Shown one piece after another: positions 56,196 to 64,000 of a DNA stretch of 64,000 bases. Made by a program: the position numbers and the translations under genes. Each line of letters starts with the position of its first letter. Within the stretch, counting starts at the first letter, position 1. This DNA comes from Micromonospora echinospora (lineage in GTDB: Bacteria > Actinomycetota > Actinomycetes > Mycobacteriales > Micromonosporaceae), in contig NZ_JACHJC010000001.1 in NCBI RefSeq assembly GCF_014203425.1, forward strand, positions 2,728,001-2,792,000. Direction: 5' to 3'. The notes under the pieces were generated by a model. That model searched no databases, was not told where the DNA came from, and saw only the letters and a program-made list of their open reading frames with translations.

Positions 56196-57133
56196 TTCGC
56201 GGCCACCTCCGGGGTACGGCCGGTCAGGGCCAGGAAGACGTCGTCGAGGTCGGGGGTCTGCACGGACAGGTCGTCGGCGCTGATCGCGTGCGCGTCGAGC
56301 CGGTCGAGCAGGGCGCGCAGCGACGCGGTTCCGCCGTCGCCCGGCACCCGCAGGGCCAGCGCCTCCTCGTCGCGTACCGCGTCGGGCAGCACGAGCGCCG
56401 CCGCGTCGAGTTCGGCGACGCTGCCGAACCGCAACCGCACGTGCGTGCCGGGGATCCGGCGCTTCAGCTCCTCCGGCGTGCCCTGGGCGACCAGCCGGCC
56501 CTGGTCTAGCACCGCGATCCGGTCGGCGAGGCGATCGGCCTCGTCGAGGTACTGGGTGGTGAGGAAGACCGTCACGCCACCGGCCACCAGCTCCCTGATG
56601 ATCGACCACATGGTGCGGCGGCTGCGCGGGTCCAGGCCGGTCGTCGGCTCGTCCAGGAAGATGATCCGCGGCTCGCCGACGAGCGTCATCGCCAGGTCCA
56701 GCTTGCGGCGCATGCCCCCGGAGTACGTCGACACCGGCTTGTCGGCGGCCTCGACCAGGTCGAACCGTTCCAGCAACTCGGCGATGACCCGCTTGCCGGT
56801 CACCCGGTTGCGAGGGCCGAGGTCGACCATCAGTTGCAGGTTCTCCCGCCCGGTCAGCAGTTCGTCCACCGCCGCGAACTGCCCGGTCACGCCGATCGCC
56901 GCGCGGACCGCCCTGGCCTCGGTAGCCACGTCGTGCCCGGCCACCCGCACCGACCCGGCGTCGGCGCGGATCAGCGTGGTCAGGATGTTGACGGCGGTGG
57001 TCTTGCCGGCCCCGTTCGGGCCGAGCAGGCAGAAGATCGTCCCGGCGGGGACGTCCAGGTCGATGCCGTCGAGCACCACCCGGTCCTTGTACGCCTTGCG
57101 CAGTCCGGAGACCGCTATCGCTGAACTCGTCAT
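56192..57133 (-). CDS. Drug-export ABC transporter ATP-binding protein (DrrA-like)
   Basis: 313 residues from ATG 57133, where homology begins (the frame extends upstream without a start signal). Walker A GPNGAGKTT, Q-loop VTGQFAAVDELLTG, signature YSGGMRRKLDLAMTLV, Walker B IIFLDEPTTGLD and switch FLTTQYLDEAD. The C-terminal ~80 residues match the DrrA regulatory region (LDDVFLALTG). It drives efflux through the DrrB-like permease. Self-resistance or toxin export are both possible. Confidence 0.92.
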   Translation of the reverse strand: MTSSAIAVSGLRKAYKDRVVLDGIDLDVPAGTIFCLLGPNGAGKTTAVNILTTLIRADAGSVRVAGHDVATEARAVRAAIGVTGQFAAVDELLTGRENLQLMVDLGPRNRVTGKRVIAELLERFDLVEAADKPVSTYSGGMRRKLDLAMTLVGEPRIIFLDEPTTGLDPRSRRTMWSIIRELVAGGVTVFLTTQYLDEADRLADRIAVLDQGRLVAQGTPEELKRRIPGTHVRLRFGSVAELDAAALVLPDAVRDEEALALRVPGDGGTASLRALLDRLDAHAISADDLSVQTPDLDDVFLALTGRTPEVAAK

Positions 57134-57226
57134 GCGCCCACCATGGGCGGCCGTGCCGCCACCGCCCTGACACGGCGCTGACACGGCCGCTGACAGCTTG
57201 TCGGTGGGCCGGCGTACGGTCCCGCC

Positions 57227-57802
57227 GTGGATCGGGAGACGTTCTGGGAGATCGTGGAGCGGGCGCGTCGCGCCGCGGGACGCGAGACGGTCACCGCCGA
57301 GGGGGCCGACGCGGTGGCCCGGCACCTGGTCGCGGAGCTGTCGGCGCTGAGCCCGGCGGCGATAGTGGCCTTCGAGCAGGCGTACGACGACGTGAATCTG
57401 GAGGGGTGGCGCTGGGACCTGTGGGCGGCCGCCTACCTGATGCGCGGCGGCTGCTCGGACGACGGATTCGACTACTTCCGCGGCTGGCTGGTCGCGCAGG
57501 GGCGGGCGGTCTGGGAGCGGGCCGTCGCCGATCCCGACTCACTCGCCGGGGCCGGCGTCGACCCGGACGACGACGCGGTCGAGTGTGAGGCGGTGCTGAG
57601 CGCGGCGGGCGACGCCTACGCCCAGGCGACTGGCGGCGGCACCGACGCGTTCTGGGAGGCGCTCGACGCCGCCGACCGGGCGGCTCCCGGCCGGACGCCG
57701 ACCGACCCGGCCGGCGACGACTTCGACTTCGACTTCGACGACGACGAGCAGATGCGCGCCCACCTGCCGCGCCTGACCGCGATCTACCGGCCGGTGGAAT
57801 GA
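57227..57802 (+). CDS. DUF4240 domain protein
   Basis: 191 residues from GTG 57227. The N-terminal ~115 residues fit DUF4240: MDRETFWEIVERAR, FEQAYDDVNLEGWRWDLWAAAYLMRGGCSDDGFDYFRGWLVAQGR, then a D/E-rich segment. The C-terminus has an acidic FDFDFDDDEQ run and ends RLTAIYRPVE. Function unknown. It is divergent from the exporter genes (93-base gap) and may start a three-gene operon with the DUF3800-like and BtrH-like genes. Confidence 0.8.
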   Translation: MDRETFWEIVERARRAAGRETVTAEGADAVARHLVAELSALSPAAIVAFEQAYDDVNLEGWRWDLWAAAYLMRGGCSDDGFDYFRGWLVAQGRAVWERAVADPDSLAGAGVDPDDDAVECEAVLSAAGDAYAQATGGGTDAFWEALDAADRAAPGRTPTDPAGDDFDFDFDDDEQMRAHLPRLTAIYRPVE

Positions 57803-57870
57803 GGCTTCACGACCCGCCGCCGACCCGATCCGGGTCAACCGCTGGTCCGCCGCGGGCCGGGTGGGCGAGC

Positions 57871-58914
57871 ATGGTCGGCATGGCCGGGTCGACGGGTGCG
57901 AGGCTGCCGCTGCAGGGCGGGCTGCCACCCGGCGAGGCGCTGACCGGTGCGGTGCTGGAGATCGCCTGCGACGAGTCCGGCTTCTCCGGCACCAACCTGC
58001 TCGATCCGGCCACCCCGGTGATCGTCCACGCCAGCGTCGACCTGAACCGCGACGAGGCCGCCGAGTTGATCCGTACGTTGCGGTCCGGGTTCCGGTTCTC
58101 GCCCGACGAGGTCAAGTCCCGGCAGTTCCTGCGCCGCCGGGAAGCCGCCGAGGCGGTGGACTGGTTCCTGTCGGCGCTGCGCGGCCGGGCGCACGTGCAC
58201 CTGGTCGACAAGGAGTTCTTCCTCGCCACCCGGGTCGTCGACCTGCTGCTGGCCGAACCGTCGTACGCGGCTGGCACCCGCCTCGCCGGTGACCGGCGTC
58301 CGGCCGCGACGGCGCTGCACCGGGCCGGGCGGGCGGCCGGGCCCGACTGGGCGGTCTTCCTCGCCGCCGTGGTCGAGATGCTGCGCACCAAGCGGCGGGA
58401 CCGGGCGGACGACCGGAGCGTGGAGCGGTTCTTCGCCGCGCGGGACGCGTTGCGCCGCCACGTCGGCGACGCGCAGGCCGGAGCGGTCCTCGACGCGCTT
58501 GACCCGGCCCGGGTGGCTGAGGTGCGGGCCCGGTTGTACGCCGGTGACCGGACGATCCCGCCGCCGCTGGAGCCGCTGCTGCCGGCGCTGGCCGAGACCG
58601 TCCTGCACTGGAGCGCCGGCCGGCGGCGGGTGCTGGTGATCCACGACGAGCAGAGCGCGCTCACCGAGGACCGGCTGCGCCGCCTCCAGGCGGCACTGGC
58701 CGCTGGCGACCCGGCCGGCCCGTCGCCGCTGGCGGGGCTGGTGATGACCGATTCGCGCGACGACCCGCGGGTCCAGGCCGCCGACCTGCTCGCCGGGGTG
58801 GCCCGCCGGATGCCCGGCATCCCCGGCGACGGGCCGCTGCGCCCGCTGCTGTCCCCGCCCGCCGGGCCCGACCCGGACGCCGTCGGCGTGACGGCGGAAC
58901 AGGAGCCGGCGTGA
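57871..58914 (+). CDS. DUF3800-like protein
   Basis: 347 residues from ATG 57871; ATG 57799, overlapping the previous stop, would add 24 residues of non-conserved sequence. The start of the conserved part, LEIACDESGFSG, and the end, VQAADLLAGVARR, fit DUF3800, whose fold resembles RNase H. SPDEVKSRQF and LVDKEFFLATRVVDLL are further family-like. Members are found in defence and mobile contexts as well as elsewhere. The stop overlaps the next GTG, so it is coupled to the BtrH-like gene. Confidence 0.7.
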   Translation: MVGMAGSTGARLPLQGGLPPGEALTGAVLEIACDESGFSGTNLLDPATPVIVHASVDLNRDEAAELIRTLRSGFRFSPDEVKSRQFLRRREAAEAVDWFLSALRGRAHVHLVDKEFFLATRVVDLLLAEPSYAAGTRLAGDRRPAATALHRAGRAAGPDWAVFLAAVVEMLRTKRRDRADDRSVERFFAARDALRRHVGDAQAGAVLDALDPARVAEVRARLYAGDRTIPPPLEPLLPALAETVLHWSAGRRRVLVIHDEQSALTEDRLRRLQAALAAGDPAGPSPLAGLVMTDSRDDPRVQAADLLAGVARRMPGIPGDGPLRPLLSPPAGPDPDAVGVTAEQEPA

Positions 58915-59900
58915 TCCTCGACGACGTGACGCCTCGCCCCGGACTGCACTGCGAGACCACCACGCTCGGCGTTCTGACGCGGCCGGCCGGTCTGGACCTG
59001 TCCGAGCCCATGCTGTTCGGCCTCGGCGAAGGGCTCGGCTTCGTCTACTGGGACGCCAAGGGCATGGACGTGCCGTTCCTCGGTGGGCGTACGAAGCCGC
59101 TGTGCGTGACCCGGGCCGCCGCCGACCGCCTCGGCCTGGACCTGCGCGTACGGGAGACGACGTCCGCGGCCAGGGCGTGGCGCGACGTCACCGAGGCGCT
59201 GGACGCCGGGCAGCCGGTCGGCCTGCAACTGGACTCGTACCACCTCGACTACTTCACCACCCGGGTCCACTTCGGCGGGCACACCGTCGCCATGTACGGC
59301 TACGACGACACCCACGCCCACCTGGTCGACACCGCCCAGCAGGGCGGCGCGGTGACCACCACGCTGGACAGCCTGGCCCGGGCCCGTGCCGCGCGTGGAC
59401 CGATGACCGCGCGCCACCTGTCGTACACGCTCACCGCGGCCGGCGGCCCGCCGGACCTGGCCGCCGCCGTCCGCGCGGCGGTACGCGCCAACGCCGGGGC
59501 ATTCCTGGACCCGCCGATCGCCAACCTCGGCCACCGGGGGATCTCCACCGCCGCCGCCCGGGTGACCCGCTGGCTGGACCGAGCCGCCGACCCGGCACGC
59601 GACCTGCCGCTCGCCGCGACGCTCATGGAACGCGGCGGCACCGGTGGCGCGCTGTTCCGCGCCATGTACCGGGACTTCCTCGCCGAGGCCGCCACCGTCA
59701 CCGGCGACGCCCACCTGCGCCGGGCGCAGCTGATGTACGCCGACATCGCGCCGCTGTGGACCGCCGTCGCCGACCACATCGCCACCGCCGGGCGGACCGG
59801 CGACGCGGCCCACCTGACCCGCGCGTCGGCGGTGCTCGCCGACCTGGCCGTCCGTGAGCGCGAGGCGATGACGGTGCTGGCCGCCGTCGACGCCGGGTAG
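58911..59900 (+). CDS. BtrH_N / DUF4872 domain protein
   Basis: 329 residues. The N-terminal half resembles butirosin biosynthesis protein H (papain-like/C39-like fold): LHCETTTLGVL with the candidate nucleophile Cys, SEPMLFGLGEGLGF, PVGLQLDSYHLDYF, and HFGGHTVAMYGYDD with the candidate His. The C-terminal half fits DUF4872 (RGGTGGALFRAMYRDFLAEAA). BtrH itself transfers an acyl group from a carrier protein; these orphan relatives are mostly uncharacterised. Start GTG 58911 overlaps the upstream stop. No aminoglycoside genes are nearby. Confidence 0.8.
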   Translation: MILDDVTPRPGLHCETTTLGVLTRPAGLDLSEPMLFGLGEGLGFVYWDAKGMDVPFLGGRTKPLCVTRAAADRLGLDLRVRETTSAARAWRDVTEALDAGQPVGLQLDSYHLDYFTTRVHFGGHTVAMYGYDDTHAHLVDTAQQGGAVTTTLDSLARARAARGPMTARHLSYTLTAAGGPPDLAAAVRAAVRANAGAFLDPPIANLGHRGISTAAARVTRWLDRAADPARDLPLAATLMERGGTGGALFRAMYRDFLAEAATVTGDAHLRRAQLMYADIAPLWTAVADHIATAGRTGDAAHLTRASAVLADLAVREREAMTVLAAVDAG

Positions 59901-59903
59901 GCG

Positions 59904-62900
59904 TCAGCTCATGTCGAGCGTGTACGCGGCTTCCCGCACGTCCGCGTCGGGGTGACGGCGCAGCCCGATCAGCAGGTCCCGCCACGGTGTCTTCCAGCCG
60001 AAGACCGATCCGTGCGCGACGAGCGCCACCGCGAACAGTCCACCGGCGAGGTCGCCGCGCCCGCCGAGGTGGGCCACCGTGCCGGCGAGGACCGCCGGGT
60101 CCGGCCGCTGCCGGATGTCGCGCAGCCGGTAGCCGACATGTTCGGCGGTGCGGACCGCGATCACCGGCCGGTCCGCGCAGAGCGCGGCGACCTCGTCCAG
60201 GTCGTCCAGCCGGCCGAGGTCGACGAGCAACCGGGTGGCCGTACCCAGGAAGCCGTCCTGACCGGCGAGCCACCGCGCGGCCGCGACCAGCCCGGCCCGG
60301 TCGGCGTCGGCGGGCCGGCCGGCGGACCACAGTGCCGCGCCGGCCGCGAGCAGGTCGACGCGCCGCCGGGCGGGCCGGTCGGCGGCCGGCCCGCCCGGGT
60401 AGTCGTCTGCCGCGTCCCGCTCCACCAGCCGCTCCAGCGCGGCCCGGAACACCTCGTCACCGCCGGCTCGCAGCAGGTTCGCCACCCCGATGCTCGGCGT
60501 CGTCTCGTCCGGGTCGGTGAGCCGGTCCACGATCAGATCGGTGACGCCGGTCAGCCACGGCCACCATTCCCCGAGCGCGGCGAACGCGGCGCGCCGGACC
60601 TCCCGGTCGTCGGCCCGGCACGCCGTCACGATCAGCGTGGCGTAGGCGCGGCGGTGGCGTTCCGAGATCCCGGACGGGTACGCGCCGAGCACCGCCCGCC
60701 GTTCCTCGCGGCTGGCGTGCACCGCCGTGCGCAGCACGGTCCAGCTCGCCTCGGGCCCGAGCCGCTGCCGCGCGGCGGAGACGATCGCGGCGCGCACGTC
60801 GCGGTGCGCCTCCGGATCGGCGTACACATCGGCGAGCGTCGCCAGCACGTCCACCGGCGCGTAGCGGGCCAGGAGCCGGGCGGCCTCCTTGCGGCTGGTG
60901 ACCTTCGCGGCACCGGTCAGCACCCCGCCCAGCGGTTCGGCGAGCCGGGCCGGCGGGACGTGCCGGGCGGCCCGCCCGGCGGCGTACAGCGCGACGCGCG
61001 CCCGGTCGCCGTCGGCGTACCGGAGCAGCACCGGGAACGCCTCGTCCGGCCGGTCGGTCCGGACCAGCGCGCCGAGCGCCGCCTCGGCGACCGGCACCTG
61101 AGGCGCGTCGAGGTGGCGCAGCACCAGTTCGCGTCCGGCCGGGCCGGCTCCGGCGGCGGCCTGGATCGCCGCCGCCCGCTGCCACACCCGGTGACCGGAG
61201 TCGGCGATGACGCGGGCCTGCAGCGCCACGAAGCGTTCCTGCTGGCGGGGGAGCCACCGCTGGGCGTGCGGCGCCGGGCCGGGCACCCACCGCTTTCCCT
61301 TCTCCACGAACCGGCCGCGCGGCGGGCGGTCCAGCACCCGGTCCAGCAGGTCGGTGCGGGACGTGCAGATCGTGGTCCACACCTCGTGGATCGCGACCGC
61401 CGAGGCGTCGACGTCGAGGACCTCCTCGACGCGCCGCGAGCGGGTACGCGGATCGGCGAGCCAGAGCCCGACCGCCGTGCGGGCCACCGCGGGCAGCGTG
61501 TCCGGCCCGATCGCTCGGCGCAGCAGGTTCTGCAGTTCCGGCAGGCGCCAGGCCCGCCGGCCGAGCGCGTGGGTGAGCGCGAACAGCAGCCCGTACCGGG
61601 CGCGTGCCATGCCGGCCTCGAGCCGGCCGCGCAGCCGGTCGAACACCACAGTCTCCTGGCCGCGCCGCAGCACCATGTCGAGCCGGCGCAGCATCGGCAC
61701 GTTCGCGTCGCTGCTCACCAGGTCGATCGTGAGCAGCGCCCACTCGGCCAGTTCCGGCACGTCGACGTGGTACGTGAGCGTGTCGGCCGCGAGCCGGCTC
61801 AACGCGTTGGTGGTGGCCGCCGAGGTGTCCCGGGCGTCGACCACGTCGGTGGTGAGCCCGGTCAGCCCGCCCGCGTTCGTGGCGGTGAGCAGCGGCGCCA
61901 CCGTGGCGAGCGCGTTGAGCGCGGCGGCGCGTACCGGGTCCTGCTCGTTGCGCAGCCGGCCGAGCCGGACCACCACCTGGGCGACCGTCCGTGGGTCACG
62001 GGAGCGTCGCGCGGCCGCCACCAGCAGCCGCCAGCCGTCCGCCCGTTCGTCCGCGTCGCCCGAGCGCAGCGCCGCGCTCGCTGACGCGGACGCCGCCGGC
62101 CACGGCAGGTACGCGCTCCAGAACCGCACCTGCTCCTCCCGCTCGCGCACGGTCGGCAAGGTCAGCACCCGGGCCGCCTCGCGTGCCCGTACGGCCGCCG
62201 GCAGCACCTCCATCACCGCGGCGCCGGGTAGCAGCGCCGTGGTGTCGGTGTCGGCCAGCGCCCCGTCGTACAGCTCGGCGCGGCGGCTCGGCGCGACGGC
62301 GCGCAGCAACGCGGCGAGCGCGTGATCGTGCTCCCGCAGCCGGGCGGCCAGCGGGACCAGTTCGCCCGTGGGCAGCGCGGCGAGGCGGCCCAGCACCGCC
62401 CGGGGCAGCGTGGTCCGTGCCAGCCAGGCCGCCCGGCCCGGCGGCGTGAGCAGGCGTACGACCCGGTGCGCGTCGTGTGCGGCGAGCCGCCCGTACGCGA
62501 CGAGCGGGCCGGGCAGCGACTCCTCGGGCGCGTACCGGTCGAGCAGGTCCAGCGCCTGTGCCGGATCACCCCGCAGCACCGCGCCGGCGACCTCCGCCCA
62601 GATCCGCCCGCGCGACTCGGGCGGGGCCGCGGCCAGCCGCTCACCGGCGCGCGCCAGCACGATGTCGGGGTGCGCCCGCATCAGCCGTTCCGGGTTCAGC
62701 GCGTGTTCCAGGTCGGGCAGCCAGGCCCGTACCGTCTCGGGGCCGCAGGCCGGCAGCAGCGCGACGGCCTCGTGGTCGCCGAACCGGTCGCGCACCGCGG
62801 TGATCAGCGCGTCGGCGACCGCCGGCGCCGGGTTGCGGCGCAGTGCCCGGTAGACGCGCCGGCGGGCGTTCGCCGGCCGGTCGGTCAGGTCGGCGGGCGT

Positions 62901-63176
62901 CACGCCGGCGCGCACGGCGGCGGTCAGCGCGGTGGCGGCGATCGAGGGCTCCGGGTCGAACGTCGCGGCCAGGACGGCCGCGGTGTCCCGGGTCGCCAGC
63001 GCGGCGAGCAGCGCGAGATGCCGCTCGTAGGGCCTGTGCCGGCGCAGGTCGGCGCAGACCTGCGCCCGGTCGGGCGCGGTGCGTGCCCACGCCACGAGGT
63101 GCCGCGTCCGGTCGCGGTGGGGCAGCGGATCGAGGGCGGTGAGCAGATCGCGGGTGGCGGTGAGCACGGCGCTCAT
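59904..63176 (-). CDS. 1090-residue HEAT-repeat-like protein of unknown function
   Basis: Predominantly alpha-helical throughout, in units of ~30-40 residues such as LLAALATRDTAAVLAATFDPEPSIAATALTAAV and AVLGAYPSGISERHRRAYATLIVTACRADDREVRRAAFAAL, the pattern of HEAT/armadillo solenoids. No enzymatic motif, signal peptide or membrane span is visible. The ATG at 63176 is at the end of the conserved frame. It lies convergent to the BtrH-like gene with only 3 bases between stops, and divergent from a sulfotransferase. It may be a large protein-binding scaffold. Confidence 0.75.
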   Translation of the reverse strand: MSAVLTATRDLLTALDPLPHRDRTRHLVAWARTAPDRAQVCADLRRHRPYERHLALLAALATRDTAAVLAATFDPEPSIAATALTAAVRAGVTPADLTDRPANARRRVYRALRRNPAPAVADALITAVRDRFGDHEAVALLPACGPETVRAWLPDLEHALNPERLMRAHPDIVLARAGERLAAAPPESRGRIWAEVAGAVLRGDPAQALDLLDRYAPEESLPGPLVAYGRLAAHDAHRVVRLLTPPGRAAWLARTTLPRAVLGRLAALPTGELVPLAARLREHDHALAALLRAVAPSRRAELYDGALADTDTTALLPGAAVMEVLPAAVRAREAARVLTLPTVREREEQVRFWSAYLPWPAASASASAALRSGDADERADGWRLLVAAARRSRDPRTVAQVVVRLGRLRNEQDPVRAAALNALATVAPLLTATNAGGLTGLTTDVVDARDTSAATTNALSRLAADTLTYHVDVPELAEWALLTIDLVSSDANVPMLRRLDMVLRRGQETVVFDRLRGRLEAGMARARYGLLFALTHALGRRAWRLPELQNLLRRAIGPDTLPAVARTAVGLWLADPRTRSRRVEEVLDVDASAVAIHEVWTTICTSRTDLLDRVLDRPPRGRFVEKGKRWVPGPAPHAQRWLPRQQERFVALQARVIADSGHRVWQRAAAIQAAAGAGPAGRELVLRHLDAPQVPVAEAALGALVRTDRPDEAFPVLLRYADGDRARVALYAAGRAARHVPPARLAEPLGGVLTGAAKVTSRKEAARLLARYAPVDVLATLADVYADPEAHRDVRAAIVSAARQRLGPEASWTVLRTAVHASREERRAVLGAYPSGISERHRRAYATLIVTACRADDREVRRAAFAALGEWWPWLTGVTDLIVDRLTDPDETTPSIGVANLLRAGGDEVFRAALERLVERDAADDYPGGPAADRPARRRVDLLAAGAALWSAGRPADADRAGLVAAARWLAGQDGFLGTATRLLVDLGRLDDLDEVAALCADRPVIAVRTAEHVGYRLRDIRQRPDPAVLAGTVAHLGGRGDLAGGLFAVALVAHGSVFGWKTPWRDLLIGLRRHPDADVREAAYTLDMS

Positions 63177-63419
63177 TGTGCCGGTGCGCGGGTCGCCGCG
63201 AGTGCCCGTCGTGCCTATTCCGCAATTCCTATGGAAATTGTAGATTTTCAGCGTTCTCTCAGCCGCCCGGGATTGACATCAATCGGACCGTCGGGGATAT
63301 TCCTAGCGGCGCGTCGGGGCGCGGGGCGGAGCAGGCGAGGTCTGCGGACTTCACCTGCTTGACGTGCGGAAAGGTGTTCGTGCTGCCCCTGCTCCGCGGG
63401 GTCCGGATGAGGTTGGGAA
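63177..63419. promoter_or_regulatory. Divergent upstream region of the HEAT-like and sulfotransferase genes
   Basis: 243 bases with an AT-rich core around 63217-63250 (TTCCGC, 17 bases, TAGATT at 63241-63246) that may be a plus-strand promoter. It includes the near-palindrome AATTCC-TAT-GGAAATT. No gene supported here. Confidence 0.3.
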
Positions 63420-64000
63420 ATGATTAAACGGGCCGTCGAATTCGCCAAGCACAATTCGCCGAATTCTCTGCGCGTAAAGGCCCGGCGGGCGCAGATGGAA
63501 GCGCGCAACGCCCGCATGCGACTCACCGTTCCGGTGGTGGCCCGTAGCGAGTTCGACAACATCTTCCACTGCACCGTCCGCAAGACCGGCAGCCAGTGGA
63601 TCAAGGCGCTGTTCAGCGACCCGGCCGTCTACCGCCACTGCGGGCTGCTGCCGTACGACCCGCGCTTCTACTCCGGCGGGGCGACCGCGCCGGTGCCGGC
63701 CGGCCGCGTCGGCCTGGCCATCTTCCTCTCCCACAAGCGGTTCGAGGCCGTGCCGAAGGCCGGCAGCTACCGCGCGTTCTTCGTGATCCGCGACCCGCGC
63801 GACGTGGTCGTGTCCAGCTACTTCTCGCTGCGCAACTCGCACGCCCCGATGGGCGATATCCCGCAGGCGCGCAAGGCCCTCCAGGAACTGCCGAAGAAGG
63901 AGGGCATGCTCTACGTCATCGACCGGCTGCGCGACAAGAAGCAGTTCGGGCAGATGCGCTCCTGGGCGGTCGCGCCGAGCGACGAGACGTTCCGGCTGTT
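63420..64000 (+). CDS. PAPS-dependent sulfotransferase, 3' partial
   Basis: The frame is open from ATG 63420 (GGTTGGGA just upstream) to the window end, 193 codons. The 5'-phosphosulfate-binding loop is CTVRKTGSQWIKALFSDP near residue 50, and the 3'-phosphate-binding motif is FFVIRDPRDVVVSSYFS near residue 125, so it is a sulfotransferase of the Sulfotransfer_1/3 superfamily. The charged N-terminus has no signal peptide, so it acts in the cytoplasm. The rest, including the acceptor site, lies beyond the window. Acceptor unknown. Confidence 0.85.
   Translation, partial: MIKRAVEFAKHNSPNSLRVKARRAQMEARNARMRLTVPVVARSEFDNIFHCTVRKTGSQWIKALFSDPAVYRHCGLLPYDPRFYSGGATAPVPAGRVGLAIFLSHKRFEAVPKAGSYRAFFVIRDPRDVVVSSYFSLRNSHAPMGDIPQARKALQELPKKEGMLYVIDRLRDKKQFGQMRSWAVAPSDETFRL

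Noticed and set aside
63176..63427. Short plus-strand frame with a CLTCG motif upstream of the sulfotransferase
   Set aside because: It overlaps the divergent promoter region and the sulfotransferase start, lacks a ribosome site and has only one cysteine pair of a possible zinc site.

Overview
The window is very G+C-rich DNA with frequent GTG starts, many 1-4 base start/stop overlaps and strong GGAGG-type ribosome sites. This fits a filamentous actinomycete; a Micromonosporaceae member is my best guess (inference from style and gene content, no marker gene present). No rRNA, tRNA, CRISPR array, integrase or complete IS element was seen. Most of the window is ordinary, dense, co-directional catabolic operons; the only patch that looks foreign is about 49.8-52.3 kb.

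Region 1 (1-14.9 kb), sugar and envelope polysaccharide locus. A secreted GH172 (DUF2961) enzyme, cut by the window start, is followed in one operon by a secreted GH43/GH32-like hydrolase, a ribose-type ABC importer and an L-fucose/L-arabinose-isomerase-like enzyme. A convergent LacI regulator follows, then two secreted peptidoglycan hydrolases. The GH172 enzyme and both peptidoglycan hydrolases end in the same module of six roughly 51-residue FG-GAP/VCBS-like repeats. Two copies of a LacI-type half-palindrome lie between the regulator and the hydrolases.

Region 2 (14.9-34.2 kb), an unassigned catabolic regulon. A minus-strand operon (DUF6282 metal hydrolase, BKACE-type beta-keto acid cleavage enzyme, cupin, HpcH/HpaI aldolase, a thioesterase remnant, a cyclase) diverges from an IclR regulator followed by a spermidine/putrescine-type ABC importer. 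Next come a second IclR regulator, two tandem secreted proteins each with three SnoaL/NTF2-like modules, and an SDR - iron alcohol dehydrogenase - aldehyde dehydrogenase operon. A loosely conserved 15-bp motif recurs in several of these promoter regions.

Region 3 (34.2-49.8 kb), a peptide-type uptake and oxidation system split over three transcripts. One carries an M19 dipeptidase, oligopeptide-binding lipoprotein, TPR protein, tautomerase homologue and 2-hydroxyacid dehydrogenase. The second carries an Lrp/AsnC regulator, two permeases and a fused 2-oxoacid dehydrogenase E1. The third carries two ATPases, an aldehyde dehydrogenase, a hydroxyacid dehydrogenase and a glutaryl-CoA-dehydrogenase-like enzyme. 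A 13-bp palindrome (GACGAA-N-[AT]-TCGTC form, 31-bp phased) occurs both at the Lrp gene and upstream of the dipeptidase, so the Lrp protein probably controls all three.

Region 4 (49.8-64 kb), accessory. A lower-G+C patch holds a small zinc-ribbon-like protein and a membrane protein, flanked by an inverted repeat that includes a frameshifted copy of the small gene. It is followed by an AfsR/SARP-type regulator, a DrrAB-like exporter pair, a DUF4240 / DUF3800-like / BtrH_N-DUF4872 operon, a 1090-residue HEAT-like protein and the start of a PAPS-dependent sulfotransferase cut by the window end.
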